Origin: Clostridiales bacterium
Lineage (GTDB): Bacteria > Bacillota > Clostridia > Saccharofermentanales > Saccharofermentanaceae
Assembly (NCBI GenBank): GCA_017478485.1
Contig: JAFVDI010000020.1
Coordinates: 62,001-126,000, forward strand
Direction of reading: 5' to 3'
Length of the DNA: 64,000 nucleotides
Part shown: one piece after another, positions 36,080 to 44,252 of the stretch
Position numbering within the stretch: position 1 is the stretch's first letter
How the letters are laid out: each line of letters starts with the position of its first letter
Translations under genes and position numbers: made by a program
Notes under the pieces: generated by a model
What the model was told of the DNA's origin: nothing
Seen by the model: only the letters and a program-made list of their open reading frames with translations
The model's database searches: none

Positions 36080-36889
36080 ATGGAAGATAACAATGTTAAA
36101 GTAACCGGAAAGCAGAGGGTGACAGGCATCATCCTCTGCATTCTCATCTTTGCGGCAGTAGGTGTGATCTCATATTTCATATGCAAGCCGATGCTCGAAA
36201 TGAGCAAGGACCCGGCAGCTTTCCGCGCGTATATCGACGAGCAGGGAGTAAAAGGCTACCTGATGCTCATGGCTGCAATGTTCCTGCAGGTCGTCGCGGC
36301 GGTAATCCCGGGAGGACCTTTCGAGATCGCCGCAGGCTATGCTTTCGGCATCTGGAAGGGTGCGCTTGTTGCCGATGTCGCAATGACATTGGGAAGTCTT
36401 TTCGTATTCCTGATGGTAAGAAGATTCGGCGTTAAGTTCGCCTGCCTTTTCATCTCGAAAAAGAAACTTGATTCGGTCAAGTTCTTCCACCACTCATCTA
36501 GAAGGGACCTTCTGGCGTTCATCTTCTTCCTGATACCCGGTACCCCGAAGGACATCTTCACCTACGTCATGGGCTTTACCGACATGAAGATCCCCGTCTG
36601 GATCTTCATCACCTTCGTAGGAAGATTCCCCGCGATCCTGCTGTCCGCGATGAGCGGCAATGCGATCGGAGAGAAGAACTACACGACGTTCATAATAATG
36701 ATCATCCTCATAATCGTTGTCTGCATCGCAGGCAGTATCTTCTACACCCTCTGGAAGAAGAAGCACGATGCCAAAGAGGCCGCTGAAGCAGCCGCCGTTA
36801 CCGGTTCCGCCGGCGGTGCGATAGAGGGTGCTGAAGCCGTGAAGGCTGAAACAGGGGATAAGTCCTCTGAATCCGTTACTGATACCTGA
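36080..36889 (+). CDS. VTT domain (TVP38/TMEM64, DedA-related) membrane protein
   Basis: A 269-residue protein with about six membrane segments and the VTT core: GGPFEIAAGYAFG, then FLIPGTPKDIFTYVMGFTDM and FVGRFPAILLSAMSG with the family Gly/Pro pattern. Relatives of this superfamily act as lipid scramblases or return undecaprenyl phosphate to the inner face. In this cluster it could recycle the lipid carrier of the envelope polymer. The C-terminus is a long Ala/Gly/Glu-rich tail. It starts 15 bases after the TagF-like gene. Confidence 0.8.
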   Translation: MEDNNVKVTGKQRVTGIILCILIFAAVGVISYFICKPMLEMSKDPAAFRAYIDEQGVKGYLMLMAAMFLQVVAAVIPGGPFEIAAGYAFGIWKGALVADVAMTLGSLFVFLMVRRFGVKFACLFISKKKLDSVKFFHHSSRRDLLAFIFFLIPGTPKDIFTYVMGFTDMKIPVWIFITFVGRFPAILLSAMSGNAIGEKNYTTFIIMIILIIVVCIAGSIFYTLWKKKHDAKEAAEAAAVTGSAGGAIEGAEAVKAETGDKSSESVTDT

Positions 36890-36939
36890 GGCAACGCGGA
36901 ATGATAAATGATATCCTATAGTTGTTAGGGAGGTGCTTT

Positions 36940-37539
36940 ATGGACGCAAAGACATCAAAGATCATCAGCATAGGAAGATCGTTTGGCGCAGGCGGAAAGA
37001 CCATCGGAAAACTGGTCGCAGACAGCCTTAACATTCCCTATTACGATTCGGAGCTCCTTAAAGAGACTGCTAAGAACAGTGGTCTTTCCGAGAAATATCT
37101 TGAAAGCGTTGACGAAAAAGACATCACCGATGCGGCACTCTATATGTCGGTCGGCTTCATGACACCTTCATACACATCGATCCGTCAGATAGCGGCTAAT
37201 GCCCAGAGCGAAGTCATCGAAAAGATCGCATCTGAAGGTCCCTGCGTCATCGTCGGACGCCGCGCGAATGAGATCCTGAAAGACAGGAAAAACGTTGTCA
37301 GCATTTTTGTTACTGCATCAGTTGAATACAGGACAAAGAGGATAATGGAACGTGAAGGCATAGACGAAAAGGCTGCGCGGAAAAAAGTCCTCAGAGTCGA
37401 TAAGGAAAGAGCCGCTTACTATAACCAGTTCGGCGGCGACAACTGGGGATACGCTTCAACTTACGATCTCTGCATAAATACCGAGACCTTCGGTGATGAG
37501 AAGGCTGCAGAAATGATCGTGAAACTGGTTATGAACTGA
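36940..37539 (+). CDS. cytidylate kinase-like family protein
   Basis: A 199-residue P-loop kinase. The ATG at 36940 has GGGAGG 6 bases upstream and is preferred over a TTG at 36922. The N-terminus IISIGRSFGAGGKTIGKL is the Walker A region of the cytidylate-kinase-like family (smaller and more variable than Cmk), followed by DSELLKE and the Arg-rich lid (GIDEKAARKKVLRVDKERAAYY). Family substrates are not well known. At the end of a cluster that would release CMP at each transfer step, CMP re-phosphorylation is an attractive role but only an inference. It converges on the EAL gene with 3 bases between. Confidence 0.75.
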   Translation: MDAKTSKIISIGRSFGAGGKTIGKLVADSLNIPYYDSELLKETAKNSGLSEKYLESVDEKDITDAALYMSVGFMTPSYTSIRQIAANAQSEVIEKIASEGPCVIVGRRANEILKDRKNVVSIFVTASVEYRTKRIMEREGIDEKAARKKVLRVDKERAAYYNQFGGDNWGYASTYDLCINTETFGDEKAAEMIVKLVMN

Positions 37540-37542
37540 TCC

Positions 37543-39345
37543 TTATTTCTTTAAGAATTCTTCAATAGCATCGGCACGCATTACGCTGCCCAGGTATTTG
37601 CCCTGGAATGCATCGCAGCCGTAGCCTGAAAGGATCTCGAACTGTTCTTCCTCACCTACGCCCGTGGCGCATACCTTGATATCAGTGTCGTGCATGAGAT
37701 CTATTGCCGATGCGGTGAGGATCCTGACGTCTGAATTATTTGCAATATCGGAAGTGAAATTGCCGTCGAGCTTGAGTACCGATACCGGCAGGAGCGGGAT
37801 CGCGTTGAACGATGAATATCCGCGGCCGAAGTTGTCGAGCGATATCCTGACGCCTGTTCCTGCGAGTTCCTCGATAACGGAACGTATGCTTGAAAGCTCG
37901 GTAATAAGGCTTTCTTCCGGAAGATCCAATATGATGTTCTTTATGTCGCAGTCAGCTGCGGCAACGGTGCTCATGAATGAACGGACGAAGTTCTCTTCCT
38001 TGAGCTGGTTGGCGGAAATGTTGACTGCCATGGAAAGCTTCGGGTTGATCTTATTTATCACGGACAGCATGTTCAGCGCTTCGAGCATCGAGAACTTGCC
38101 GATGCGGCGCATATAACCCGTGTTCTCAGCTGCGGCGATGAATACCTGCGGACTTACGAAAATGTCATCCTTTTCGAATCTCATGAATGCCTCAAAGCCG
38201 ACAAGTTCACGCTCTGAGGAATAGCTAGGCTGGTAGACCATGTAGATGTCGCCGTTCCTGATAGCGTTGTCGAAAACAGCTGTAATGTCTTCCTTCGTCA
38301 TGCCGTCAAAGATGTTATCTCCGCTGAGCATTCTTTCGGATGCTCTTTTCGAGGTGCCGCGCATTGCTTCTTCAGCCTTCGAAATAAGTTCACTTGCGTT
38401 TCTGCTGTCCTGAGGATACATCGCGAAGCCGTATGAGATGTGCACGTTCATGGAATCCGAACCTGCCTCGAAAGCCCTGGAAGCTTCTCTCATGAGCTTG
38501 TCGGCATATATCGTAAGATCCTTTTGCGGAAGCTTTCTTCTCTCAAGGATGAGGAAATCGGCAGCGATGATCCTGGCGACCATGTCTGAAGGATCGGCTG
38601 CCTCGCGGATCTTGTGTGCCATATTCTGGATGAAGAGATCCATTGAATTGTGGCCGATCCTGCGGCTGATTATCTCTGAATTGTCGAGCGAGAGATATAT
38701 GATCGTGAACGGACAGGATTCGTTGTCGGGGATCCTGGCTTCACGCTGCTTGTTGATGTCTTCGGCGATGAGGCGCGATATCCTGTCGGTGATCATGTCC
38801 CTGCCGGGGAGAGTTGTCAGCGGGTCGAGCGATGATGCGATGTTGAGACCGATGGCCTCACTGATCTCGCTGCTCGAGCCTGACTTCTCATGGCTGACGA
38901 TGAGGCTTGTACGCTTGAACATCTCTTCTTCGAGTTCTTTGTTGATGCGCCTGCCGCGTTCTTCGCGCTGCTCTTTTGCGATCCTGGTGATCTTGGCTGC
39001 GATCCTCGTGATGTAATACTGCATCAGCAGATTGATCATCATGGTGGTGAAAGCAATAGCGCCGAGGAAAGCCGCATTCTGATTGCCTAACTTCAGGTAC
39101 TCATATGTGTATATGAGGCACTGCATCAGGTTGAGAACGAAGGAAATGTAGAAACCGAATTTCCCGAGGAAGACGCTGATCATGATCGAAAGCAGCATGA
39201 GCGATATCCCGAGGAAGAATCTGGTGAGAGTGCTGGACATTATCTGAAGAGCGCAGAGAGCGAAGAAGAGCAGCACGCCCGCGATGAGCACGGTCATGTA
39301 AGCTGCGCCGGATTTGAAAAAGATCCTGTCAGTTCTTCTGTCCAT
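37543..39345 (-). CDS. membrane protein with degenerate GGDEF and degenerate EAL domains
   Basis: A 600-residue protein: about five N-terminal membrane helices (residues 10-125), a coiled linker, a GGDEF-like domain (about 175-330) and an EAL-like domain (about 345-600). Both active sites are damaged. The GGDEF signature reads IIAADF. In the EAL part the motif is EAF (about residue 384), ELTES reads DLPEES, DDFG reads DNFG, and the AEGVE region reads ATGVGEEEQ, losing a catalytic Glu. It is probably a c-di-GMP binding or protein-interaction module, not an enzyme. The unit stands alone on the minus strand with its start about 64 bases from the lipoprotein gene. Confidence 0.82.
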   Translation of the reverse strand: MDRRTDRIFFKSGAAYMTVLIAGVLLFFALCALQIMSSTLTRFFLGISLMLLSIMISVFLGKFGFYISFVLNLMQCLIYTYEYLKLGNQNAAFLGAIAFTTMMINLLMQYYITRIAAKITRIAKEQREERGRRINKELEEEMFKRTSLIVSHEKSGSSSEISEAIGLNIASSLDPLTTLPGRDMITDRISRLIAEDINKQREARIPDNESCPFTIIYLSLDNSEIISRRIGHNSMDLFIQNMAHKIREAADPSDMVARIIAADFLILERRKLPQKDLTIYADKLMREASRAFEAGSDSMNVHISYGFAMYPQDSRNASELISKAEEAMRGTSKRASERMLSGDNIFDGMTKEDITAVFDNAIRNGDIYMVYQPSYSSERELVGFEAFMRFEKDDIFVSPQVFIAAAENTGYMRRIGKFSMLEALNMLSVINKINPKLSMAVNISANQLKEENFVRSFMSTVAAADCDIKNIILDLPEESLITELSSIRSVIEELAGTGVRISLDNFGRGYSSFNAIPLLPVSVLKLDGNFTSDIANNSDVRILTASAIDLMHDTDIKVCATGVGEEEQFEILSGYGCDAFQGKYLGSVMRADAIEEFLKK

Positions 39346-39409
39346 ATAAAATATTATGCAAGGAACACTCTAATTATGTATTAAAAATAAGTTAAATTTC
39401 TGGGACATT

Positions 39410-40045
39410 CTATGCGTCATCCGCAACGTCGTCCGGTTCCTCCTCGAAATCCGTTATGCCGGGTCCTTCGTCATAGTCGTCATCGATGTCTTCCTCGTCA
39501 GGGTCGACAGTCTCCGCAGGGCTTTGTTTTGAAGGCATTCCGGCAGGTTCCGGATTGAGCGAAAAGTGTGAAAGATCGACCGCAGGCTTCCCGTCTTTTA
39601 TCGAGAGAGGCCATGAAGCCATGACGTATCCGGAATTGTCCGTATCACAAAGGACCATTGTGTAACTGCCGTCTTCGAGACCTTCATATGTTACCTTAAA
39701 AACATAAGGATCGCTTTCGGAATCGCGCTCCTCATAGAAATCGTATGTAAGACCCGCATTGTCCGCGTCATCTTCGTAAACATAGTTTCCGTCCGGGCAG
39801 ATGCCGATCCAGCCGTCAGTTTCGAGTTTGATGCTGCCGCTTAACGTGAATATGATGTCTCCGTTTTCGATGGTGAAACTTATCAGCTTCGCGCCCGCGG
39901 TATTATCATCTCCGGAGCCTGCTCTGCCGGACACGGCAGGATTGCCGTTCCCCGGTGTATTACTCATGGCAGGATCTTTTTTCCCGCATGACGCGAGTGA
40001 AAAAAGCATCGCCAAAGACAACGCTGTTGCAAGTATCTTCTTCAT
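39410..40045 (-). CDS. acidic lipoprotein, function unknown
   Basis: A 211-residue protein with a clear lipoprotein signal (LFSLASC, Cys20). A central globular part of about 110 residues (GAKLISFTIENGDIIFTLSG through YVMASWPLSI) looks like a beta-sandwich. The C-terminal 50 residues are rich in Asp/Glu/Pro (DEEDIDDDYDEG, EEEPDDVADDA). I do not recognise a family. It is divergent from the ECF sigma operon, whose promoter lies in the shared 127-base gap. Confidence 0.7.
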   Translation of the reverse strand: MKKILATALSLAMLFSLASCGKKDPAMSNTPGNGNPAVSGRAGSGDDNTAGAKLISFTIENGDIIFTLSGSIKLETDGWIGICPDGNYVYEDDADNAGLTYDFYEERDSESDPYVFKVTYEGLEDGSYTMVLCDTDNSGYVMASWPLSIKDGKPAVDLSHFSLNPEPAGMPSKQSPAETVDPDEEDIDDDYDEGPGITDFEEEPDDVADDA

Positions 40046-40113
40046 GTTAGAGACGATTTTATCATCTATTTCAATTTTTGTTGATATAATATCTTCGCAA
40101 GTTAATTTTTCGC

Positions 40114-40141
40114 TGCAACATTATTGACCGCTCATCTGTAT
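40114..40141 (+). promoter_or_regulatory. ECF-type promoter of the sigma/anti-sigma operon
   Basis: TGCAAC (40114-40119), 16 bases, CTGTAT (40136-40141), 31 bases before the sigma gene. The identical hexamers at identical spacing precede the serpin (42739) and DUF4349 (62047) genes. AAC in the -35 and a CGT/TGTA-like -10 are usual for ECF promoters; autoregulation is implied. Confidence 0.8.
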
Positions 40142-40172
40142 TTAGGACAGAAGCGGAAAAACGGGAGACTTT

Positions 40173-40835
40173 ATGGCATTCGGTTTATCTTTGAGATTTC
40201 CGCTTTGGACATTCTTCTCTGCGCTTTTTGCGCGGGGCGGTAATGCCGGAAATACAGACAGAGGACCGGGTTCGGCAGTTCTCGAAGGCGATGCGCCTTG
40301 CGAAGAGCCGGTAACCTCAGGCGCAAAGATGTCTCCTGACGAGATATCCGCAATGGCCGAGGAAGTGCTGAACACAATGGGAGACGCGATCTTAAGGCTC
40401 GCTTTCTCATATCTGCATAACAGGGAGGATGCTGAAGACATCCTTCAGGAGACGATGATAAAACTCGTCACGCAGACTCCGGTTTTCGAGAATGAGAAAC
40501 ACCGCAAGGCGTGGCTCATGACCGTTGCAGCGAACCTGTCCAAGAACAGGATCGAATACAACAAAGTACGTGACACCGCTGAGCTTAACGAAGAGCTCGC
40601 CGGTGCCGAGGAAGAAGACAGGAATGTGAGCGATGACCTGTCTGCAATATGGAAAGCTGTCGAGCAGCTGCCCGTCAACCAGCGTGAAGCGATCCACCTG
40701 TTCTATCAGGAAGGATACAAGACTGCTGAGATCGCAGAGATCACGGGACGCCCGGAAGCAACTGTACGCTCCGACCTTAAGCGCGGACGCGACAAGCTCA
40801 AATCTATACTGAAGGAGGCAGACGACTTTGAGTAA
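40173..40835 (+). CDS. ECF-family RNA polymerase sigma factor
   Basis: A 220-residue sigma factor. GGGAG lies 7 bases before the ATG at 40173. Region 2 is visible at about residues 75-100 (RLAFSYLHNREDAEDILQET) and region 4 at about 168-211 (LPVNQREAIHLFYQEGYKTA ... TVRSDLKRGRDKL). About 60 residues precede region 2, more than in typical ECF factors; this extension starts with a hydrophobic stretch (LSLRFPLWTFFSALFA). An internal start at the Met before SPDEI (about residue 53) would give a standard-size protein. The stop overlaps the anti-sigma start. It should direct transcription from the shared TGCAAC-N16-CTGTAT promoters. Confidence 0.88.
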   Translation: MAFGLSLRFPLWTFFSALFARGGNAGNTDRGPGSAVLEGDAPCEEPVTSGAKMSPDEISAMAEEVLNTMGDAILRLAFSYLHNREDAEDILQETMIKLVTQTPVFENEKHRKAWLMTVAANLSKNRIEYNKVRDTAELNEELAGAEEEDRNVSDDLSAIWKAVEQLPVNQREAIHLFYQEGYKTAEIAEITGRPEATVRSDLKRGRDKLKSILKEADDFE

Positions 40836-41739
40836 GTATAACGACTTTATGAGTCACATCAGAGTTGACGATGCGATGCACCGCCGTATCATGGACGCTG
40901 TCTCCGGGGCTATAGAGCAGGGTGCTGAGATCACTCCGCTGAACAGTAAAGAAGAGGACAGGGTAAAGACACCTATCAAGCGCAAGGCGAAGGTGTCTGT
41001 CATAAAGATCATTTCGATCGCAGCTGCAGCTATCCTCGTGGCAGGCGGCGCGGTAATGCTGTCAACCACGATGATGAGCTCATCTACCAAGCAGATGAAT
41101 ACAGTTGCACAGGAAGAAAAGACTGATCAGTTGGATTCGGCTTTGGCTGTCAGCAACGGCAACAGGACCTTTGCGGGCAATAAGAAATCCGGCAGTCATT
41201 ATGGTGATGCACCTGACGGAGCCAGTGACAGAAATAAAGTTACGGTAAAAGGGGCCGTAGGCAGCACAAAGAACGCCGCAGCCAACGATAAGACCGTTGA
41301 AAGCATAGAAGGCATAACAGGCAAAGAAAACGAAGATGAGGAGACCCAAGCTGCTGCTCCCGGTGAGGGCAAGGGTGACATAAAGGACCGCCTGCCTTTT
41401 AAGGTCAAGGCAGTCGGCTCGGGTTCATTGAAAGACAATATCGGCATGACGGTCTATACCGGAGAAGACGGTGAGAAGATGATCCTCTTCACCGCGAAAG
41501 AAGGAACCGATATCGTAAAGGCATATTATCCTGATTTCGAGGGCGTTCCCGCACTGCTCCAGACTGAGGCAGGTCAGGTTTTCAAGGCAGTCGACACATC
41601 AGCCGGAAGAAATGTGGTGGTTAAAAATGCCGGACCTTTCGATGCCGTAACATGGACAAAAGACGGAACAAGCTACATGCTGGCATTCAGCAGCAAAAAG
41701 GATACAAATGTATTTATCTCCCTCATGGAGATAATCTGA
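40828..41739 (+). CDS. probable anti-sigma factor, single-pass membrane protein
   Basis: A 303-residue protein starting with TTG at 40828, supported by AAGGAGG 9 bases upstream and an 8-base overlap with the sigma gene; an ATG at 40849 is the alternative. A cytoplasmic N-terminus of about 55 residues (VDDAMHRRIMDAV), one membrane helix (about 58-78) and an external part follow. The external part has a disordered Gly/Ser/Asn/Glu-rich stretch, then a folded domain (about 190-303, ending SYMLAFSSKKDTNVFISLMEII) resembling DUF4367-type sensory domains. No zinc HxxxCxxC motif is seen. The operon position identifies it as the regulator of the sigma factor. Confidence 0.8.
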   Translation: MSKYNDFMSHIRVDDAMHRRIMDAVSGAIEQGAEITPLNSKEEDRVKTPIKRKAKVSVIKIISIAAAAILVAGGAVMLSTTMMSSSTKQMNTVAQEEKTDQLDSALAVSNGNRTFAGNKKSGSHYGDAPDGASDRNKVTVKGAVGSTKNAAANDKTVESIEGITGKENEDEETQAAAPGEGKGDIKDRLPFKVKAVGSGSLKDNIGMTVYTGEDGEKMILFTAKEGTDIVKAYYPDFEGVPALLQTEAGQVFKAVDTSAGRNVVVKNAGPFDAVTWTKDGTSYMLAFSSKKDTNVFISLMEII

Positions 41740-41831
41740 ACTTTATTTGATTAAATCCGACCCTTATAGTGTATAATCTGCTTAATACTAGCCGGGTGCC
41801 CGCAAGCTCCCGCAGAAAGGCAGAGTAATGT

Positions 41832-42674
41832 ATGTTTTGTCCCATTTGTGGTAAAGAAAATCCCGAAGGTTCAACCTTCTGCGCCGGTTGCGGAAAGCCG
41901 CTCTCGGCTCCGACAGCACCCGCACCTGCAGCAGCTCCTGTAATCCCTCAGCAGCCTGCACCCGCACCCCAGCAGTATGCACCCCAGCCTCAGCCGCAGT
42001 ATGCAGCTCCCCAGGCTCCCGTTGCACCTGCAAAGAAGTCTCCGATCCTTCCTTTCGGTGATTTCTTCAAGTCACTTTTCACAGCTGCACTGAAGCCTGT
42101 AACAGGCGCTTCTGATGAAGCTAAGAAGTATGACAACATCGGAAATTCCCTCATCCTTTCCGCAATCGTTGTCGGCATCCTCACGATCGCAAACTTCCTG
42201 CTCTACATGCTCAGAACAACTCTCTACCAGAGCTGGCCGAGGAATTTCGGTGATGCATTCGTAAGAGTTCTCAGAAACTTCTTCGGTTCGTTCTTTGATT
42301 ATGCCCTCATGACATTCGGCTTTGCTGCCGTAGTACTCGTTATCGGCATGATCTTCAAGGAGAAGTGGTCTTTCTCAAGACTTCTCGCGATCTGCAGCAT
42401 GGCAGTTTTCCCTTCTGAGGCTGTCAGGATCCTGATCATCAGATTCTTCACAAGTGTTCCGAGCAATGCTGATACTTCCTGGTATTACACAATGCTCAGA
42501 TACTTCCCGATCTCATCAGTTCTTTCCGCAGCTGCTACGATCTATGCGTTCATCCTTCTTTACGAGGGCATCACACGCGAGACAAAGCTCGAAGGCAACA
42601 AGAAGGGATTCATTTTCGCGATCGCCTGGGTTGCACTTGAATTCGTATCACACTACATCGGACTTATCTACTGA
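41832..42674 (+). CDS. zinc-ribbon multi-pass membrane protein
   Basis: A 280-residue protein with an N-terminal zinc ribbon (CPICGKENPEGSTFCAGCGK, Cys pairs), a Pro/Ala/Gln-rich linker of about 50 residues, and about five membrane helices from residue 100 on. The membrane part resembles Yip1-like or YckC-like families found behind zinc ribbons in Bacillota; function unknown. The terminator at 42695 follows. A candidate -10 (TATAAT, 41772-41777) lies upstream, so it is probably monocistronic and not part of the sigma operon. Confidence 0.78.
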   Translation: MFCPICGKENPEGSTFCAGCGKPLSAPTAPAPAAAPVIPQQPAPAPQQYAPQPQPQYAAPQAPVAPAKKSPILPFGDFFKSLFTAALKPVTGASDEAKKYDNIGNSLILSAIVVGILTIANFLLYMLRTTLYQSWPRNFGDAFVRVLRNFFGSFFDYALMTFGFAAVVLVIGMIFKEKWSFSRLLAICSMAVFPSEAVRILIIRFFTSVPSNADTSWYYTMLRYFPISSVLSAAATIYAFILLYEGITRETKLEGNKKGFIFAIAWVALEFVSHYIGLIY

Positions 42675-42694
42675 TAAAACCCGGACACTGTTTC

Positions 42695-42728
42695 AAGGGA
42701 CTGCAGAAATGCAGTCCCTTTATTTTGT
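42695..42728 (+). terminator. intrinsic terminator after the zinc-ribbon gene
   Basis: A perfect 10-bp stem AAGGGACTGC / GCAGTCCCTT with a 6-base loop, followed by TATTTTGT. It lies 20 bases after the stop and separates the gene from the serpin promoter. Confidence 0.88.
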
Positions 42729-42738
42729 CTGAGGCAGG

Positions 42739-42766
42739 TGCAACATTTCCGTTTCACATTCTGTAT
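42739..42766 (+). promoter_or_regulatory. ECF-type promoter of the serpin gene
   Basis: TGCAAC (42739-42744), 16 bases, CTGTAT (42761-42766), 34 bases before the ATG. Identical to the promoter of the sigma operon at 40114 and of the DUF4349 gene at 62047; outside the hexamers, only short pieces (ATT after the -35, ATA after the -10) are shared. Confidence 0.8.
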
Positions 42767-42800
42767 ATATGGTATGAAACACATCCGGAGGAATCAGGAA

Positions 42801-44099
42801 ATGAATTCGAGTATCAGAAAAAAGACCATGGCGGCAGGCCTTAGCGCGCTGCTCTTAATGACAGGCTGTGCAGGCAGGACCGGCGGCAATACCGTTCCTT
42901 TGAAAAACGATCCTGCGATAAAAGCGGAACTTGATCTGGACAAGGTAAATGATCAGAAATACGATGAGAAAAAGCTTAACGACGAATACGGAAGATACAG
43001 TTTTGATCTGATGAAGCAGATCGCATCCGGCGCCGAAAAGAACTGCAACATCATGGTATCTCCCGCATCGATCATGATGGCTCTCGACATGTGCGCTGCA
43101 GGCGCAAAGGGCGAGACATTGAAGCAGCTTTCAGATCTTTTCGCTAAAGATGTAGATCCGCTCCAGCAGCAGGCTTTTGCATCCGAAATGATGAAGAGGA
43201 TCAACAATTCGCAGAAGATCCGGTTCGATTGCGCAAACGCCGTCTGGAGCAATGACAGCTACCTGAACGGTAAGGTCAATGCGACATATACGGACTACAT
43301 CAGAAAGACTTTTGGCGCAGAATTCAACGCGGCAAAATTCACTTCGGGCACTCACGAAGAGATCAACAAATGGGTCGACGGCAAGACGAATCACATGATC
43401 CCGAAGCTGCTCGACGATCCGCTCGATCCGCTGACCGTAATGGTGCTCGTCAATGCGATCCGCTTTGAGGCACAGTGGGCGAAAGGCTATCAGGACAGTC
43501 AGGTCAGAAAGATGAAGTTCAAGGGCACCAACGGGGAAAAAGATGCAGACATGCTGACAGGCACTGAAGATGCATATTTCGAATCGGACAAGGCTACAGG
43601 ATTCATCAAGTACTATGAAGGTGAAGAGTATGCTTTCGTCGTCATCCTTCCCAAGGATGAAAAAGCTGAAGCAAATGATTTCATGAAGAACTTCTCTTAT
43701 GATGATTACAGTAAATTCATCTCAAGCCGCAGTGATACCAGCGTCAGGACAGTCATGCCGGAGTTCAAGGCTGATTACGGACAGCTGGTAAACGACACCG
43801 TAAGAAAACTCGGCGTTACCGATGCGTTTATCAAAGAGAAGGCTGATTTTTCCGGAATAGCCGATACGAGCAACGGAAACTTCTATATCTCAAAGATCAT
43901 CCACAAGACCCACATCGAAGTTGACCGCAAAGGAACCAAGGCTGCAGCGGCAACGGCTGTCACAGTCAAGACCGAAAGCATTGCGGAGCCGGTCCGGGAA
44001 TACAAAGAAGTCGTCTGCGACAGGCCTTACTGCTATGCGATAGTGGACACCGTTTCCATGAACCCGATATTCATCGGTACGGTGAACAATGTTGTTTAA
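42801..44099 (+). CDS. serpin-family protease inhibitor lipoprotein
   Basis: A 432-residue protein; the ATG at 42801 has CGGAGGA upstream, and earlier in-frame ATGs would place coding sequence in the ECF promoter. A lipoprotein signal ends LLMTGC (Cys23). The rest is a full-length serpin: NIMVSPASIMMALDMCAAGAKGET near the start, FDCANAVWSN, FIGTVNNVV at the end, and a reactive-centre loop hinge GTKAAAATAVTV (378-389). Counting P15 from the hinge Gly places P1-P1' at Glu392-Ser393. The Ala-rich hinge implies a working inhibitory serpin displayed on the cell surface. It is under the ECF promoter, so envelope or protease stress probably induces it. Confidence 0.9.
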   Translation: MNSSIRKKTMAAGLSALLLMTGCAGRTGGNTVPLKNDPAIKAELDLDKVNDQKYDEKKLNDEYGRYSFDLMKQIASGAEKNCNIMVSPASIMMALDMCAAGAKGETLKQLSDLFAKDVDPLQQQAFASEMMKRINNSQKIRFDCANAVWSNDSYLNGKVNATYTDYIRKTFGAEFNAAKFTSGTHEEINKWVDGKTNHMIPKLLDDPLDPLTVMVLVNAIRFEAQWAKGYQDSQVRKMKFKGTNGEKDADMLTGTEDAYFESDKATGFIKYYEGEEYAFVVILPKDEKAEANDFMKNFSYDDYSKFISSRSDTSVRTVMPEFKADYGQLVNDTVRKLGVTDAFIKEKADFSGIADTSNGNFYISKIIHKTHIEVDRKGTKAAAATAVTVKTESIAEPVREYKEVVCDRPYCYAIVDTVSMNPIFIGTVNNVV

Positions 44100-44104
44100 C
44101 CTAT

Positions 44105-44132
44105 AAGGAGGGGGGTAAATCCCCCCTTTTTT
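44105..44132 (+). terminator. intrinsic terminator after the serpin gene
   Basis: GGGGGG-TAAAT-CCCCCC with flanking A/G-T pairs and a run of six T (44127-44132), beginning about 5 bases after the stop codon. Confidence 0.92.
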
Positions 44133-44252
44133 AATTGACCCAAATTGGTTAATTACCGCTAATATGCCTTTACTATCTATGTTTTTATTTTTCTGTTATT
44201 AGGCTATAATATCAACGATATTTCAAATTGGTGGAACGGGTCTTAATTAACA

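Noticed and set aside
16691..37539. The cluster as an antibiotic (fosfomycin- or phosphinothricin-type) pathway
   Set aside because: No tailoring oxygenases, peptide ligases or resistance genes are present, while TagF-like and LTA-synthase-like enzymes point to the envelope.
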